This document shows positions 1-12,469 of a DNA stretch of 64,000 nt, one piece after another; position 1 is the stretch's first letter, and every line of letters begins with the position of its first letter. Made by a program: the position numbers and the translations under genes. The notes beneath the pieces were generated by a model that was not told where the DNA came from, did no database searches, and saw only the letters and a list, made by a program, of their open reading frames with translations. Location: contig CM060734.1 in NCBI GenBank assembly GCA_030704615.1, positions 46,268,042-46,332,041 of the forward strand. The letters are read 5' to 3'. Source of the stretch: Takakia lepidozioides (lineage: Eukaryota > Streptophyta > Takakiopsida > Takakiales > Takakiaceae).

Positions 1-1319
1 CCCAAATTATGAATGACACTAGGGTAGAAGCAACCACTGTTGGTATTGGCATTTTGTGTAACCAGGCTGGTACTCGTAGATGGGTGGCTGCCTACAAAAT
101 GAAATACCAAATGGAAACTGGTACCAAATGATTGCTTGAAATATTTACATACGAGTCTGGTATCTATATTGAAGGCTTTGTACAGTACCTACGCACTGGT
201 ATCTATACATGTGATTAGCTAATACCAGCTGGTATCAATGATGACCTATGGTATCAAACCATATTCAAATTCATCACAAAAACAACTAGTGAAGCATCCC
301 AATGAGGCCAAGGTGTGAATGAAACTTCTAGGTCATGTATTACACAACACAATTCAATACAAGACTACACATGAACAGATACATCACCAACCAACAAAAG
401 TCACCAAAATGAGCCCAACCTTGTCCGTAGTGCACAAGTATCTCTCTAAATCTCAAAGCAATATAGCAAGCATCGATAGGTCGGTGGAGTAATAACTACA
501 TTTAAACGCGTGGAGCGAGTATCAACAATGAACCCTAGTGCCTGATACCAGACTAGTCTAGTTGCCGTTTCTTTTCCAAAACCTAATTCGTCTGTGCACT
601 GGTCTCGGCCTGTGTATCTCAAATCTGGGCCAGACAGCTGGACGTATGTTCTCTGATACCAGGTTGTTACCAGAGTTGATACTAGGAGTTCTTTCCAATA
701 CCAAACCAAAGAAATCAACCTTCATGGTGCATGTGCCAGATAGTGCGTTGAACGTACGACCATGGTCCAATAAAAAACGCTTTCCAATCGTATATTTATT
801 TATTTAAGTGGTTACAATCCTTAAGTAGAAAATATAGGATGAGCCATGATAGGAACAAGGAGCGTCTCATGCAAATATTCACATCTTTTATTTCTATCGA
901 CTTTAAATGTCAAATAAAGACAAATTTTCAAAATTTTGTTTATTTAACTTGGTACAACTAAAAAAAATTGTCCTACATAAAGAGCTTTATATTAAGGTAT
1001 AACGACCTCATACTAGGTTTATAGTAATAGAAAGTTATTACATCTATCCAACTTGGTGCGCCATGAAAGGTGTTTCTACCTATTAGTTACAAATAAAAGT
1101 TCATCAAATTTGTCCATGATATAATCATTTAGGGTTGCACACTGACGTGACGCCAACTTGCATCAGATCCAACATTGCCCGAGTCAGTGTCCCAAACCCT
1201 TTTAGGATAGTGTGCCCGGGCTCCCTACCACGTCGGCTCCTCCTGATCGTTGCCCTGCCTTCTAGCTAGCTCCCTACCACGTCGCCCCAGCATGGAGGGC
1301 TGCCACGTCGCTGCCGCCT
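1..1319. repeat. AT-rich repeat-derived DNA, no gene
   Basis: No credible coding region is visible; the short open frames have no recognisable motif. Between about 60 and 700 the words CTGGTATC, ACCAGCTGGTATC and GATACCAG recur on both strands. The same kind of CCGGCTGGTATT word fills the subterminal zones of the hAT element at 2386-5423, so this stretch may be the decayed end of a related non-autonomous hAT copy (inference). From 800 to 1319 I see nothing further. Confidence 0.4.
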
Positions 1320-1436
1320 GCCATACACTAATCAGTACAGTGTATGGCGGGACCACCAAGTCACCATACAATGCAATGATTAGTGTATGGAAATCCAGTG
1401 GGTCACCATACACCAATCATTGCAGTGTATGGCGAC
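1320..1436. repeat. Three tandem hairpin repeats (CCATACAC...GTGTATGG)
   Basis: Three near-palindromes follow each other at 1320-1348, 1364-1390 and 1402-1436. Each pairs a CCATACA arm with a TGTATGG arm around a loop of about 12 bases containing AATCA or its complement. The third has longer arms, GTCACCATACA and TGTATGGCGAC. A fourth copy lies 11 kb away at 12382-12416. They resemble paired ends of a small fold-back element, but no target duplication was found. Confidence 0.6.
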
Positions 1437-1629
1437 TGGAACATGCCCTATTCCACATCAATATATGAAGCGAGACGTTTGTTTTGTTTTGTAGCGTCAT
1501 TGAGATCTCGCAAACCGCGGGCCCTAGCGCGTGTGTTTGGTGCCATTGGAAAGCCCTCGATGAGGAGGGGTGCACCGGCTTGGTCTCATGATTTTTGGAC
1601 AAGCGGTGAGGGAGATCTGGAATTCCAAG

Positions 1630-2300
1630 TACTTTTGGTCGCTGGAAATTCACAAAAAATAGCAAAAATGGCAAAGTGGGCATTCGTGGGACAATGGTTG
1701 GAGCCTCAACAGGAGAGATATCAAGGGAAAGGTCTCCGGTTCAAATCTGGTCATAGGCTCTCTGCAAAAAAACTTACTTAGATGACGTTGGGCCGTTGGA
1801 AATTTGGGAAAAATAGCAAAGTGGGCATTCCTGGGAGAATGGTTGGAGCCTTGACGGGAAAGACAACAAAGGAGAGGTCATAGGCTATGTGAAAAAAATA
1901 AAATAAAAAATGATTAGATATGGCTAAATTAGTAGACTTAGATGACTTAGATGACAGTGGACACTTGGGCCAACGGCACAGACTACTAGAGGTCGCACTT
2001 GGGCCTCACTTAGGAGTCGCACTAGGATACATATGAGATCTTGCACTTGGGCTTAGATGACATTGGGCATTTGGGCCAACGGCACAAGCTACCCTAGAGG
2101 TCGCATTTGAGGCTCGACATAGGAGACACTTGGATATATAGGGGATAGCACTTGGAGATATCAAGGGAAAGGTCTCCGGTTCAAATCTGGTCGTAGGCTC
2201 TATGAAAAAAAAATGATTGGATATGGCTTGCTTCATATATTTATGTACTTGGATTTAGATGACACTGGACACTTGGGCCAACGGCACATGCTACCCTAGT
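1630..2300 (+). repeat. tRNA-derived SINE-like copies and tandem duplications
   Basis: A box-B-like motif GGTTCAAATCT (1738-1748 and 2178-2188) is preceded each time by the same TATCAAGGGAAAGGTCTCC word and followed by a short ATAGGCTC or GTAGGCTC tail and a run of A. The related block at 1790-1905 repeats the upstream part (AGCAAAGTGGGCATTC...GGTTGGAGCC) and also ends in A-rich DNA. Such RNA polymerase III B boxes with A-rich tails are typical of SINEs. The word CACTTGGGCCAACGGCAC recurs at about 1966, 2070 and 2270, showing local tandem duplication. No intact tRNA fold is claimed. Confidence 0.5.
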
Positions 2301-2385
2301 GTTGAATAAAAAAACAGAAATAAAGCATTTAGTTTAATAAAATTAGTAATAATAATAATAATAATCTATATGAAAAAGTTGAAAC

Positions 2386-5300
2386 CAGTGTTGGACTAGT
2401 ATATAGGGTCTGGCCGGGTATCAACCAGGTTATTACCCAGGGTATTGAATTACCAACCCGGCTGATATTGGCTTTTGTAATACTATGGTTAATAACCGAC
2501 CCGCCTGGTATTGGCAATTATAATAATACGGTTAATAACCGGACCGGCTGGTATTGCCAAGGCAATACCCGGGTGCATACCCCTATTATGGGCAAAAACA
2601 AGGACTATACTGGTATGAATAGGAAATTGGCTGGGTGCACAATATGTCAGGGTCAGGGTAAGCGGGTACACATTGTATATGTCAAGGATGGCATGTCCAG
2701 CCCCAAGGGCCTGCCACTATGCTTCATTTCTTGCCACATGTAGGGCGGGCCCGCCCTTATTCTTTACTTTTATTAAGCACATGTAAGGTGTCTTATGTGC
2801 AGGCCCATCCCAAGACCTACGCAAGCAAGTAAACCCGTGTCTTTCTGCGGGCCTGCCTGAACACCTACACACAGCTAGGAAGATTTGAGAGACATTAGGG
2901 TTGAGCACAAAGGTACAATGGCAGAGAGGGATAGGACAAATGTGACTACAGCTGTGTCTCCAGCCGGATCTGCTGCCAAAATTATGGGAGCTGAGGGAGC
3001 TGAGGACTAGGCGTTGTGGGGCCAGCATCTTGGCCATTTGCGCAACAATCAAAAGTTTTGGGCACCATATCACAAGGTATCAGCAATCTGGGCTTTCTTT
3101 GTATTGAATGAAATTGGTATTCAAGTAGATAACACCCGTGCTCAAATTATGCGGTGTGTCACATGTCCTAGTGTAACACAAGAGCAAGTGGTCGCGCATA
3201 GCACTACAAGATCCAGAAAGGGAATTTTGACATATAATCCGTCACATGCAATTACTGCCATGATTAAGCATGTAGCCCAACGAGCATGCTGACATATACA
3301 AGAGATACAAATCAGAAGCAGTCAAAATCCATACAAAAAAAATGATTTAGCCCAACAAAGTTTTCTTGAAGATCTGGTCCTTTATATTGCCAAGGGCTAT
3401 AGACCTCTTTTTAGTGTAGAAAATCCATGGCTTCGTCGCTTGGTCATGAGGCAATGTGGTATTTCCTTCTCGCAAGCAACTTGCTCATGAAGTTATATCA
3501 CCCATGGTATCGAAGACCATGGAACGGTACGTCCTCCCTTCTTTGGCTGGTTGTGTCACTGCGACGGCCTCGTTCGATTAGTGGATGTCTCGAGCTGGTT
3601 TGATACATTTGCTCTTGTCATTAATTTCATTTCAGAGTCTTGGTTTCCTTGTCATATTACGGTTGGATTGTTTGAGGCTTCGGACACGGCATGGAGGAGC
3701 TACTATGGCCGTTCAAGTGAAGGATCTTTTAGTTTTATTCAATCTCACCGACAAAATTGACGTTTATGTAAAGGATGAAGGCGCCAACCTAGGTGCACTC
3801 ACCGCTGTCCTCACTTCTGTGGTGTCATGTGCCCTTTTGCAACTAGATCAACCGTATGCGAGCACACGTTGGGGCTATGCAATGTCGAAAGCGTGCCAAT
3901 ATGTGACAAATGACACGAAGGTTTGTGTGGGCATGAGAGAAGTAAACATTAAAAATACCCAGGCTGTTCTTCAAAAAACAATTACTTGGACCAAGAAATC
4001 TGGAAAGGGCCAATAGGTGGGCGAAGACATACATAGATGCGGGGCTGCCACCTCGGAAACTCAAAACACCTGTGAAGACCAGATTTGCATCGAAGGTGAT
4101 TTTATTTCAAGAGACATTAGAGTACCGTGAAGCAATCAACCTTTGCTATGGGCGGCAAAGCTTGACACTACAATCTCGTGTACCGAGCCCACAAACATGG
4201 GCTATAGCTACAACGGTTGCTGAAGCCTGACCTTGGTGGTTCATCAATGTATTATGAATCAATCACGGGGATATTGGCTACTTTCCGATGCACTTGTTGC
4301 AGCGATTTCTTTGTGTATGACGATGCAATGGAATTACACGCAAAGTGCCAATATGCACCCTAATTGCCAACTTGGGGATTTTGATTCCGAGTTGGAGATT
4401 TTATCCGTCCGCATGCAGGCTCAGGTGGTTTCCGTGCTACAACCTTTTTTATCATTTGTAGTTTCATTTTCAGCGGATAAGACACACAATATGTTGTTTT
4501 CATGCTTGATTCACCTATCATTGATGGCTGATTATGTGGGCAGGGATAGAGCGGAGTGTCTCTTTACAAGATGTGCCCCTAGAAGATTCTTTATTTAGAT
4601 CAACTAACTTACCTCAAATGAAGAAGCCACCATTGGACTTCTCAAATCTGAATTATTGTTATTCCGTCGGATTCATGTTAATATTGATGAATGTAAATGT
4701 CCCCTGGGGTAGTGGAAGGTTCACGAGGTCCAATTTCCGAACATCAGTTTCCTTGCGAGAGATTTTGGGGATTGTGGGTTCGCAAATTGAGACCGAGCGA
4801 ATATTTAGCATTGCTAGACTCATCACTAGTCTACGACGATGTCGACTTGGCATTGACAAACTTGACAAATTGCTGCTAATTTTAAAGAATTGGCCGGATG
4901 ACGTGCAGATGGATTACAAGGCGGTTTCGGGCTGGATCAGGGATTTCTTTTTGACGGAAGACAATTTGATTGATGAATATGAGGACCTCATTGCAGATGC
5001 TGGTTTATTTGACGATGAGGGTTGCAATCAGTCTTCTTTTAACTAAGCTTGCTTCAATTTGGATATTAAAATTTGCAACGTTGTTATTATGTAATGCAAA
5101 GACTGAATTTTGCAACATAATAATTAATTTCTTTGTAAAATCAACTGAAATCTTCTAAATTCAATACATCTTAATGATTAGTGGTTATTTTTATTTTTAT
5201 TTATACCCGGGTTGATAACCGGCTGGTATCAATATGGAATACCCATCCTATTGATACATGTCCTCAAATTCAAAATCATACTATTATTGAGAACCGGCGG

Positions 5301-5423
5301 GTATTTACTATTAAAATTAAGGAAATCTTTCAATACTATGGAACCAGCTGATATTGCAAATTAATGTTTTTTCAATACCCGGACCCGGCTGATATTAGAA
5401 AAAGTAATACCCGCCCAACACTG
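2386..5423 (+). mobile_element. Complete but inactive hAT DNA transposon
   Basis: Both ends read CAGTGTTGG (2386-2394, and in reverse complement 5415-5423). They are bordered by a perfect 8-bp duplication GTTGAAAC at 2378-2385 and 5424-5431. An 8-bp duplication and CAGTGTTGG-type termini are hallmarks of the hAT superfamily. Subterminal zones at 2400-2570 and 5205-5410 carry many CCGGCTGGTATT or AATACCAGCCGG words, probable transposase binding sites. The 3.04-kb interior holds a broken hAT transposase gene. The perfect duplication suggests an insertion that is not extremely old. Confidence 0.93.
3014..5046 (+). pseudogene. hAT transposase, frameshifted
   Basis: Coding pieces in changing frames cover the element. 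The first piece (3014-3292) holds a WAPYHKVSAIWAFF-like stretch and CVTCPS, possibly the BED-finger side. A middle piece (3585-4016) has DLLVLFNLTDKI followed by VKDEGANLGALTAV, the style of the hAT RNase H-like core. The C-terminal piece (4534-5046) contains ILGIVGSQIETERIFSIA, the hAT dimerisation block in which related proteins have (S/T)ERxFS. It then ends in an acidic tail. Several frame changes and stops separate the pieces, so no functional transposase is expected. The family call rests on the C-terminal block and on the element's ends. Confidence 0.85.
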
Positions 5424-5431
5424 GTTGAAAC

Positions 5432-6044
5432 CCATTTAGTAATATATAAACACCATCTTATGTCTTTTTTCCTCATGAACTATTTTTCATACATTTAAAG
5501 TATGTACTTGTTAGGTTTAATTTTCTCTTACAAAAAATATAAAACCAACTTTGATGACCAAAATACAATAGAAAAAAACATAGAAATATTTTTAAAATTA
5601 ACATATGATATTACAATCTTTTCCTTCAAATTGTCATCTATACATTTGATTTGGATAAAGCTCATACATGTATAACCTAATCTCCGTACGAACTCCTTTG
5701 TTGTTTTGTGTTGTTTTGTTTCTCTCTTCTAAATACGTGTCATCTCAATGTTAGTTGTTGTCATAATCCCAAAGCTAAAACCCTACTTTTGTTTTGTATG
5801 TTTTTTTGTTTCGTTGTTTAGTCTTCTAAATAACTTTTTTTTGCATGTTATATGTCAGTCTAGTCTCATAGCTTAGTCTCATAGCTACAAGCCTCATTTT
5901 GCTTTGTCTATTTTTCTTTGTCGTTGATATACATAGATATATCATTTCATACATTTATCATTTTATCATACAATATCATACACTACCTTTGAACAAATAT
6001 GTAAAGGATTGTAGGGTTTAGGGTGTAGGGTTTAGAGAATCAAT
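5432..6044. other. Intergenic AT-rich DNA
   Basis: No gene or recognisable repeat family. There is a tandem duplication of CATAGCTTAGT near 5865-5890 and a GTAGGGTTTAGGGTGTAGGGTTTAG run just before 6044. The latter is too short and irregular to be a telomere tract. Confidence 0.5.
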
Positions 6045-9000
6045 ATGGAAGATAACGACGATCTTGCAAATGATGCATTTATTTATCTCTCAGACTTTGA
6101 GGATGAGTTGGAATATGTCGCAAGTTTGGATGAGATTTTTGAAAGTTCACACATACATGGTGAGCTTCTTTCACCTCCATTTTTTTATGAAGCACATTTT
6201 CAGCTTTCGGATGTTGAGTCGGGTATTGAGGGTGGATTGGAAACAACACACGAATCCGAATTTGACGAGCACGAAGAGACATATGGAACTTTCCATATTG
6301 ACAATGATGTGGAACCATTTGCAATGCGTGACGATCCTTCTCTATGTACTTTCGGGAATATAAAGATTTTAGAATGTTCTCCAAAATTTATTCAATTTAT
6401 ATTTGGAAGTATGAGCCTCATGATTAAATGTTTAGATGCAAATATTTTGCCAACATTTGCACGAATGTATGAAGATGATTCCAATTTCCGACCATCTACT
6501 TATAGTCATGGACGTCATATAGATGCAAATGATCCCATAGAGCTCTACCCTTGAAAGATGAAAAAATCTTCAATGCAACTACAAGGTGCATTATTTTGAA
6601 GGAGGTAAGAGTTGAGTTCCGAGAACTGATGCAAATAGTAGGCAAGTCCATTGCTTGGAAAATTGGGTGTCCATAATTTCCGAAGCTTACATTCAAAATA
6701 ACGATAACCACTTACCATTGTACCAAACGTTTACTATGATAAAGAATACTTGGAGCACTTATGGAAGTCAAGGTGATATTCCACCATCATTTGTCAAACA
6801 ATGTATTACATCATGTAGGGTATGTATTTTGGGATAAGGTTTACAATGTTTTCCAAGAGTTTTTGGTGATGACTTTTGATGAAATGTATGTTGAGACGTG
6901 TAAAGTATACAAAGACACATAAGACGAAACGCATCATGATATTTCAATATCATCAAAGCGAAAAAAAAACACAATCGAAAATGGACCAAGAACGTCCCAC
7001 GAGATACGTCACATGATAGAAAGACAAGAACATCAATACAATTGCGAGTTTTTTTCTTAAAGTTGTGGTTCGTTTACAAGAAAAAAAAGACAGTGAGAAG
7101 ACCAATCTTGAAGAACCAATCACTATATATGTTCATAATAAGCATAGTGGATATCGTCCCGTGTCTGAGAAAGATAAGTATTTTCTATCGGTGCATCCTA
7201 ATGTGATTGCTTTTGCAATGGAAAATTTAACTTGATGGTATCAACTTCAAACGGATGCTCTTGCAAGTACGAGGGAAGACCGAAATATTCAAGCTATAGT
7301 TTCCGAGTTGGAACGTGCTACATACCAGTTTTTCCTCATTCCTAAAGAGAGCAATTGGCTTATTCAATGGGGTTGAATGGTAAGTTTTTCGTTCGAATGA
7401 TTTGATTATATCTATATAATAATCGATATTTCTTTCGAATCAATTATGCTTATAATAAGTTGGTGGATTGTGGTAGATGCATTGTATGCCGACGATTGGG
7501 ATGCCGCTCAAGTAGAAGTATCTAGACTTCAACAACAAAATAAGGTTATTTTTTTTATCAATCTTATTGTCTCACTCATCGCGACCGAAGGAAAATACCA
7601 TTTGTTGCGATTATACAAGACGATTTCATGATGACTAATGCTAGAAGATTTTCTAATGGACAATCATGGGCATTTCATTCTATCTTCAAAACAAATCAAT
7701 ATGACCTCTATGTGTATGCCGTTGTTGTCCCAAATCAAACGGTCGTGACATACCAATGTTTTATATGTTATGTTCCAAAGACAAAGATAGCGGACAAGAA
7801 AAGATGGCGAAAGAGCTTGCCTTAAATAATGTGTTTTCCAATATTGGGAACGTGAGACCTTCAACCATCATTATAGACAAATGCAAGACAAATGTCAATT
7901 CCATTAATGCGGTCGTAGAGCTGATCCATATTGTTGTAAAGATGGGATTATTGGCAAGGAACAAGTTGCTGGAAGAGTACTCCTATGCCGTTTTCATGTC
8001 ATGAAAGCATGGGGCGAAAACTTATTGCCTCATGTCTCCCTTGAAGAAAGGACGATGTTGTGACATCGTTTGCACAAACTAATGTTTTGTGCCAATGAGG
8101 ATGTGTTTGATGTGAACTTGGAGAAGTTTTACAATAATTTCAAGCATTTGCAAGGGGTGAAAGAATACTTACGAACCGTTGGGCTAGTGAAAGACTTGTT
8201 TGGATAAAGATGTGGTCAACAATTGGAAGACTATTTGCGGTATGGAAAGATGGACACGACCAATCATGTGAAGCGACATTGGGAATGGATAAATATACGT
8301 TACGTTATTTGGAGGCAAAGTTAATCTATCCGTTTGAGACCTCATTGTGGCAATCATTGGGAGTGCCGCTGATGGTACACGCATAGGTGGACGAACATTG
8401 AGAGCTTATTTGAAGCAATGTCAAGCCATGAGTAAGAATGAATCCGATCAGATCCGAAATACATGACAATATATTTATGTCTTGTTCGATTTACTAATCT
8501 TGTTTTTTCTTTCCTTTCACCATTTTCATCTAAATGTTTACATATTGTGGATCATAGATGATTCTGCAAAATTTGCAAGAATGGCAAATAACAAACTTTA
8601 TCATTGCGGTTGGTCAACGGTTATTCGACTCATACAACTCGAATCCAATTTGAGTCATCAAACTGGTGGATCAAGCTTTATTATTATTTCAAGTGACAAG
8701 TGAAAATTCAACAAACCATTGGTACAATGTGCACTATTGTGATTATCCTTTTATGTACAGCTTATGTAAACATATCATTGGAGTTCAATTGATAGCAAAA
8801 ACATGTTTTCTAGATTCCGACATAAATGAATGTTTTCTAGTTTCCGAATTGACGAATGAAGCCATGACGGATGATGAGACGTACCAATGTCACTTGAAAG
8901 AAAAAATGCCTAATGTGGAGACAACAAGTGAGTATCATATTGCATCCAAAGTCCCTCAACTCATTAATGATTTGGAATTAGAGCTTATCAACCTACGAAG

Positions 9001-9403
9001 TCGAATTGAAGATTATTGTGATGAAGAACTGACATATAAATTAGAGGTGATAAAAGAGTGTACAATATCTCTTACCAAACCTTTTATTTTCGATCGACTT
9101 TCTATAATATCGCTCCCTTCCAAGGGTTTCATACATACTATACAAGAAAATGTGAGGAGAACGCGAATGTGCCATAGTAATTCCAAGAGGCGCGGTGCAA
9201 TACAGAATGATGATGTTGATCAAGCTCGGCCGGAAGCTAAACGACCATCGCATATGATCGTATCACGGTCTCAGCAAAAACAAGTGATTTCTCCAAAAAT
9301 TCCCAAAGTGAGATGTATTGTGTGTTTCACAAATACACGAGTTGAAAAAGACAATGTGGCCGAATCATGTAAAAAATGTGACCTTATTTTGTCGGTGAAT
9401 TAA
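6045..9403 (+). pseudogene. MULE/FAR1-like transposase with degenerate SWIM finger
   Basis: A fragmented gene. The first open stretch (6045-6554, 169 codons) starts with an acidic MEDNDDLANDAF region and is followed by frames broken by stops. The core at 7446-8004 contains FKTNQYDLYVYAVVVPNQ, then FYMLCSKDKDSGQ and IIIDKCKTNVNSINAVV. This is the order seen in MULE transposases (aspartate 1 region, then an aspartate in the IIIDK segment). The first catalytic Asp position reads HS here. The 8666-9403 piece has VHYCDYPFMYSLCKHIIG, a worn SWIM (CxC...CxH) finger, and ends with a CIVC...CKKC pair. It lacks the cysteine-rich region of the transposases found after 28 kb. No terminal repeats were found. 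Confidence 0.75.
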
Positions 9404-9739
9404 TAAACATAACTACACTTTCATTTAGTGTTTTTGCAAATGTTATGTGATCACATCTGTGAAATGACATTGTTTTTTGCACTCCATTAAGGTTGATGTT
9501 CACTATGAAATGTATGACAACTCGCAAGAAATGACCATCTAAACATGATTAGGATTTTGCATTGCACATTTTTGTTATATATTCTCTCTCCTCATTCCAT
9601 ATATATATATATATAGCTCAATAGTTAATCATGTGGGTCATATATTTATAAAAATACGAACCATTATGAATAGATGATGTATATATGGGTCCATTAAGGT
9701 GTCATATCCAAGCTATATAATCCGTATATCTGAAGAGAA
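9404..9739. other. AT-rich spacer, no gene
   Basis: Nothing recognisable except a short TATATA run near 9600-9616. Confidence 0.4.
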
Positions 9740-10061
9740 GTGTAAGTGTAATGTCAATGAATATAAAGAGAAACCATACACTTTTAAAAATATGATCCAA
9801 ATTACGGAGGCTTGAGACAATATTGACTAATTTATACAACACTCCCAAACTAGTCTGTATATATTTTTTTTCTTATGTGTATGGTGGGATGTATAATCAG
9901 AGTGAGTGTAAGTGTCAATGAATATGAAGAAGAATCATACACTTTTATAAATATAATCCAAACTATGGAAGCTTGAGACAATATTGACCAACTTATGCCA
10001 ACACTTCCAAAGTAATTTATATATTTTTTTTTCTTATGTATATGACAGAATGTGTAATCAT
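9740..10061. repeat. Tandem duplication, unit about 160 bp
   Basis: The unit from 9740 (GTGTAAGTGTAATGTCAATG) to 9905 repeats at 9906-10061. Shared landmarks in order are CATACACTTTTA, GGCTTGAGACAATATTGAC, CAACAC, TATATATTTTTTT and a TGTAATCA end. Differences are scattered substitutions and small gaps. Confidence 0.8.
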
Positions 10062-11394
10062 TGGGTAATGAGAGGGAAAGAAGACTCCGGTCGTGGCCGA
10101 CGTAATTAAGAGCTATATCATTGGGTAATCATATTATTATACATATGTAGATATATTTATGTACAACCATATAAGACATAAATATATTGTATTATGCATT
10201 CAAACATTTGTGGATTTGATTTGAGTATCATATGACATACAATACAATATATTAGCATTGCAACATGAATTCATATATTTATGTAATTGTTCGAGTTAGC
10301 AAAATCGCATGTTCATAGTCGTAAGTTAAGTAATGTCTCATCATCTAAACTTTCTTGGAACCCTTTCCTCTTGAACTTCTCCCCCTTGCTCGATTTTCTC
10401 CCTTTCATCTTTTTCTTCTTTTTCATCTTTTATGTCCTCTTATATTTCTTTCGTCCGAGATAATCTCTCATTCTACCTCTTCTGTTTCCTCTCCCTCATG
10501 CACTCTCTTTCTAGCCCGCTCCTATGCCTTACGCACTTTAATGATGCATCAAAGTTCATTTTCCTACTTTTTGTCCTCTCATTTCTTTCATCCACTCTTC
10601 TTTATTCTTTCACAAAAACTTTGCATACAAGTAATCGTTGGCTTTGAGGACAAGCCCAAGCGCAACATCACGATCATCCAAGCCATTCTCCCAATCGTCT
10701 TTTATAAACTAAAAAAAACAAACTACAACTAACAACCAAATGACGAGCCTAAATGAATGATCAATGAAGTACCAACACTAACGTCACATGAATGATGATA
10801 AGCTCAAAAATAGTTTACATAGCATTAAAGATGTCGATGGTGACATTCAATAACTCTTGTTCCTCCATGTTTGCAAAAGACTATTGGTAGTGGGCCAAGC
10901 CCGTGTAAATTAAATCAATGGTCATGCATATTGAGATGAGACACTAACATGTTATGATGCTTGGTACGAACTCCATTCAAACAATTTACAAAACCCTCGC
11001 GCATAGCCATCACCAAAGCACAAGCTTGTATATCTGCTCTCATGTCACTTGGTTTTCCAACCCTCTATCTCTCCCTCTCAAATTTATTATCAAGTTTTTC
11101 CTCAATTCGTTTGAATGCATTTCGTTTTGCATTTATTTTATTTTCTATAGCCGCTTTCTGTCTTCTTATCCACTTCTCATTTTTCAGTTCTTCGTTTCTA
11201 CTTTTGGGCGCGATGAGCTATGAATCTAAATCCCAAACCCCAAACATACCACAAAATTCTTATCAATTATATATAGTTATACATTAAATCTACGATAAGA
11301 CTAACTTCATTTCTAACAACCTAATGAAGGCTTTAAGTTTTCAAACACAATCTAACGATCTAATGAAAACTTTAAGTCTTCAAACACAATATAA
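10062..11394. other. Low-complexity AT/CT-rich DNA, no supported gene
   Basis: Open frames at 10355-10732 and 10954-11287 are Ser/Leu/Phe-rich translations of pyrimidine-rich DNA. They have no motif and several overlapping frames, so I do not call them genes. Confidence 0.5.
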
Positions 11395-12175
11395 AAATAC
11401 CTCGTGTAAAATCTCATATTCAAGACTATACCAGATGCAAACATTAGGATTTAAACCCTAAACTCTAAACTAAAAATTCTCAAATCTGATTTAGTATACG
11501 ATTCTAGAAGAATCCTAGAATAATGTTGATGAAATATCTTTTGTATCTACTCACAAGTGTACTTAAAACATAAAAGAACTAAAGCAAAGAGGAGAAACCC
11601 AAAGAAGAAAGAAGAAACATAAAGCAATCAAACAACCTGTGAAGTGAAAACTTCACCGAAGACAAACTAAAAAAACAAGACACAATGAAGTGGAGATAAA
11701 CCTAAAAATATCTCATGTATTAAAATCCATTACCCAAGACTATACCCAATGCAAACATTAGGTATTAAACCCTAAATCCTAAATTAAAACTTCATATTTG
11801 ACTTAATATACAATCATAGTGGAATCATAAAATAATATTGATAAACTATCTTTGGTATCTATTCACAAGTATACTTAAAACATGAAGAGACCCAAAGCAA
11901 AGAGGATAATAACAAATGTTGAAACACTCTTGAAAGAAATGTGAATAAAACAATCAAGCAACTTGAGAAGCGAGAACTTCACTACAAAGAAAGTGAAAGA
12001 ACAAGACACTATCAAGTGGAGATACACCCTAAGTTCCATATCACAGAGATACAAGATGAAGAGGAGAATAATAAGGTTGAAAATCAAACGAAAAATAATA
12101 ATAAACATAAAGCATTGAAGCACGAAAAAAAGAAATGTAAAGCACAAAGATCAAAAGCACCTAGGAAGAGTTGAT
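11395..12175. repeat. Tandem direct repeats, period about 310 bp
   Basis: A block beginning ATCTCATATTCAAGACTATACC (about 11410) returns at about 11710 and, in part, after 12010. Ordered landmarks are GCAAACATTAGG, TTAAACCCTAAA, TATCTTTGGTATCTATTCAC (first copy TTTTGTATCTACTCAC), ACTTAAAACAT, AAAGCAAAGAGGA and GAGAACTTCAC. The open frame at 11941-12174 is a lysine-rich reading of this A-rich repeat and is not supported as a gene. Confidence 0.7.
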
Positions 12176-12381
12176 GAAACCATACCTCAACTTGTAGATC
12201 AAGAACTTTACCGAAGAGAGGGGCTGAAAAACTTTCCCGCAGAAGAGGAGAATTGCCGAAGAAAAGAAACACCGAAGACAAAACACGAAGGCGACAAATC
12301 CTAAAGAAGAACCTAATATGGATTACATCCATATTACATCCATTTTTAGAATCATTATCCATCCATCCAAGAATCATGTGG

Positions 12382-12416
12382 GTCGCCATACAGTAATCAT
12401 TTCAGTGTGTGGCGAC
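12382..12416. repeat. Single hairpin related to the 1320-1436 repeats
   Basis: GTCGCCATACA pairs with TGTGTGGCGAC around AATCATTTCA. It is close to the third hairpin at 1402-1436. No target duplication links the two sites. Confidence 0.55.
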
Positions 12417-12469
12417 TTCCTGAATTTTATATATTTATAAAATGTATTAACATGAAATGAGACCACAAA

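Noticed and set aside
10355-11287. Ser/Leu/Phe-rich frames
   Set aside because: Low-complexity translations of pyrimidine-rich DNA with overlapping alternatives.
11445-11790. CCCTAAA-type telomere words
   Set aside because: Only one or two imperfect units in each tandem copy; not a telomere tract.
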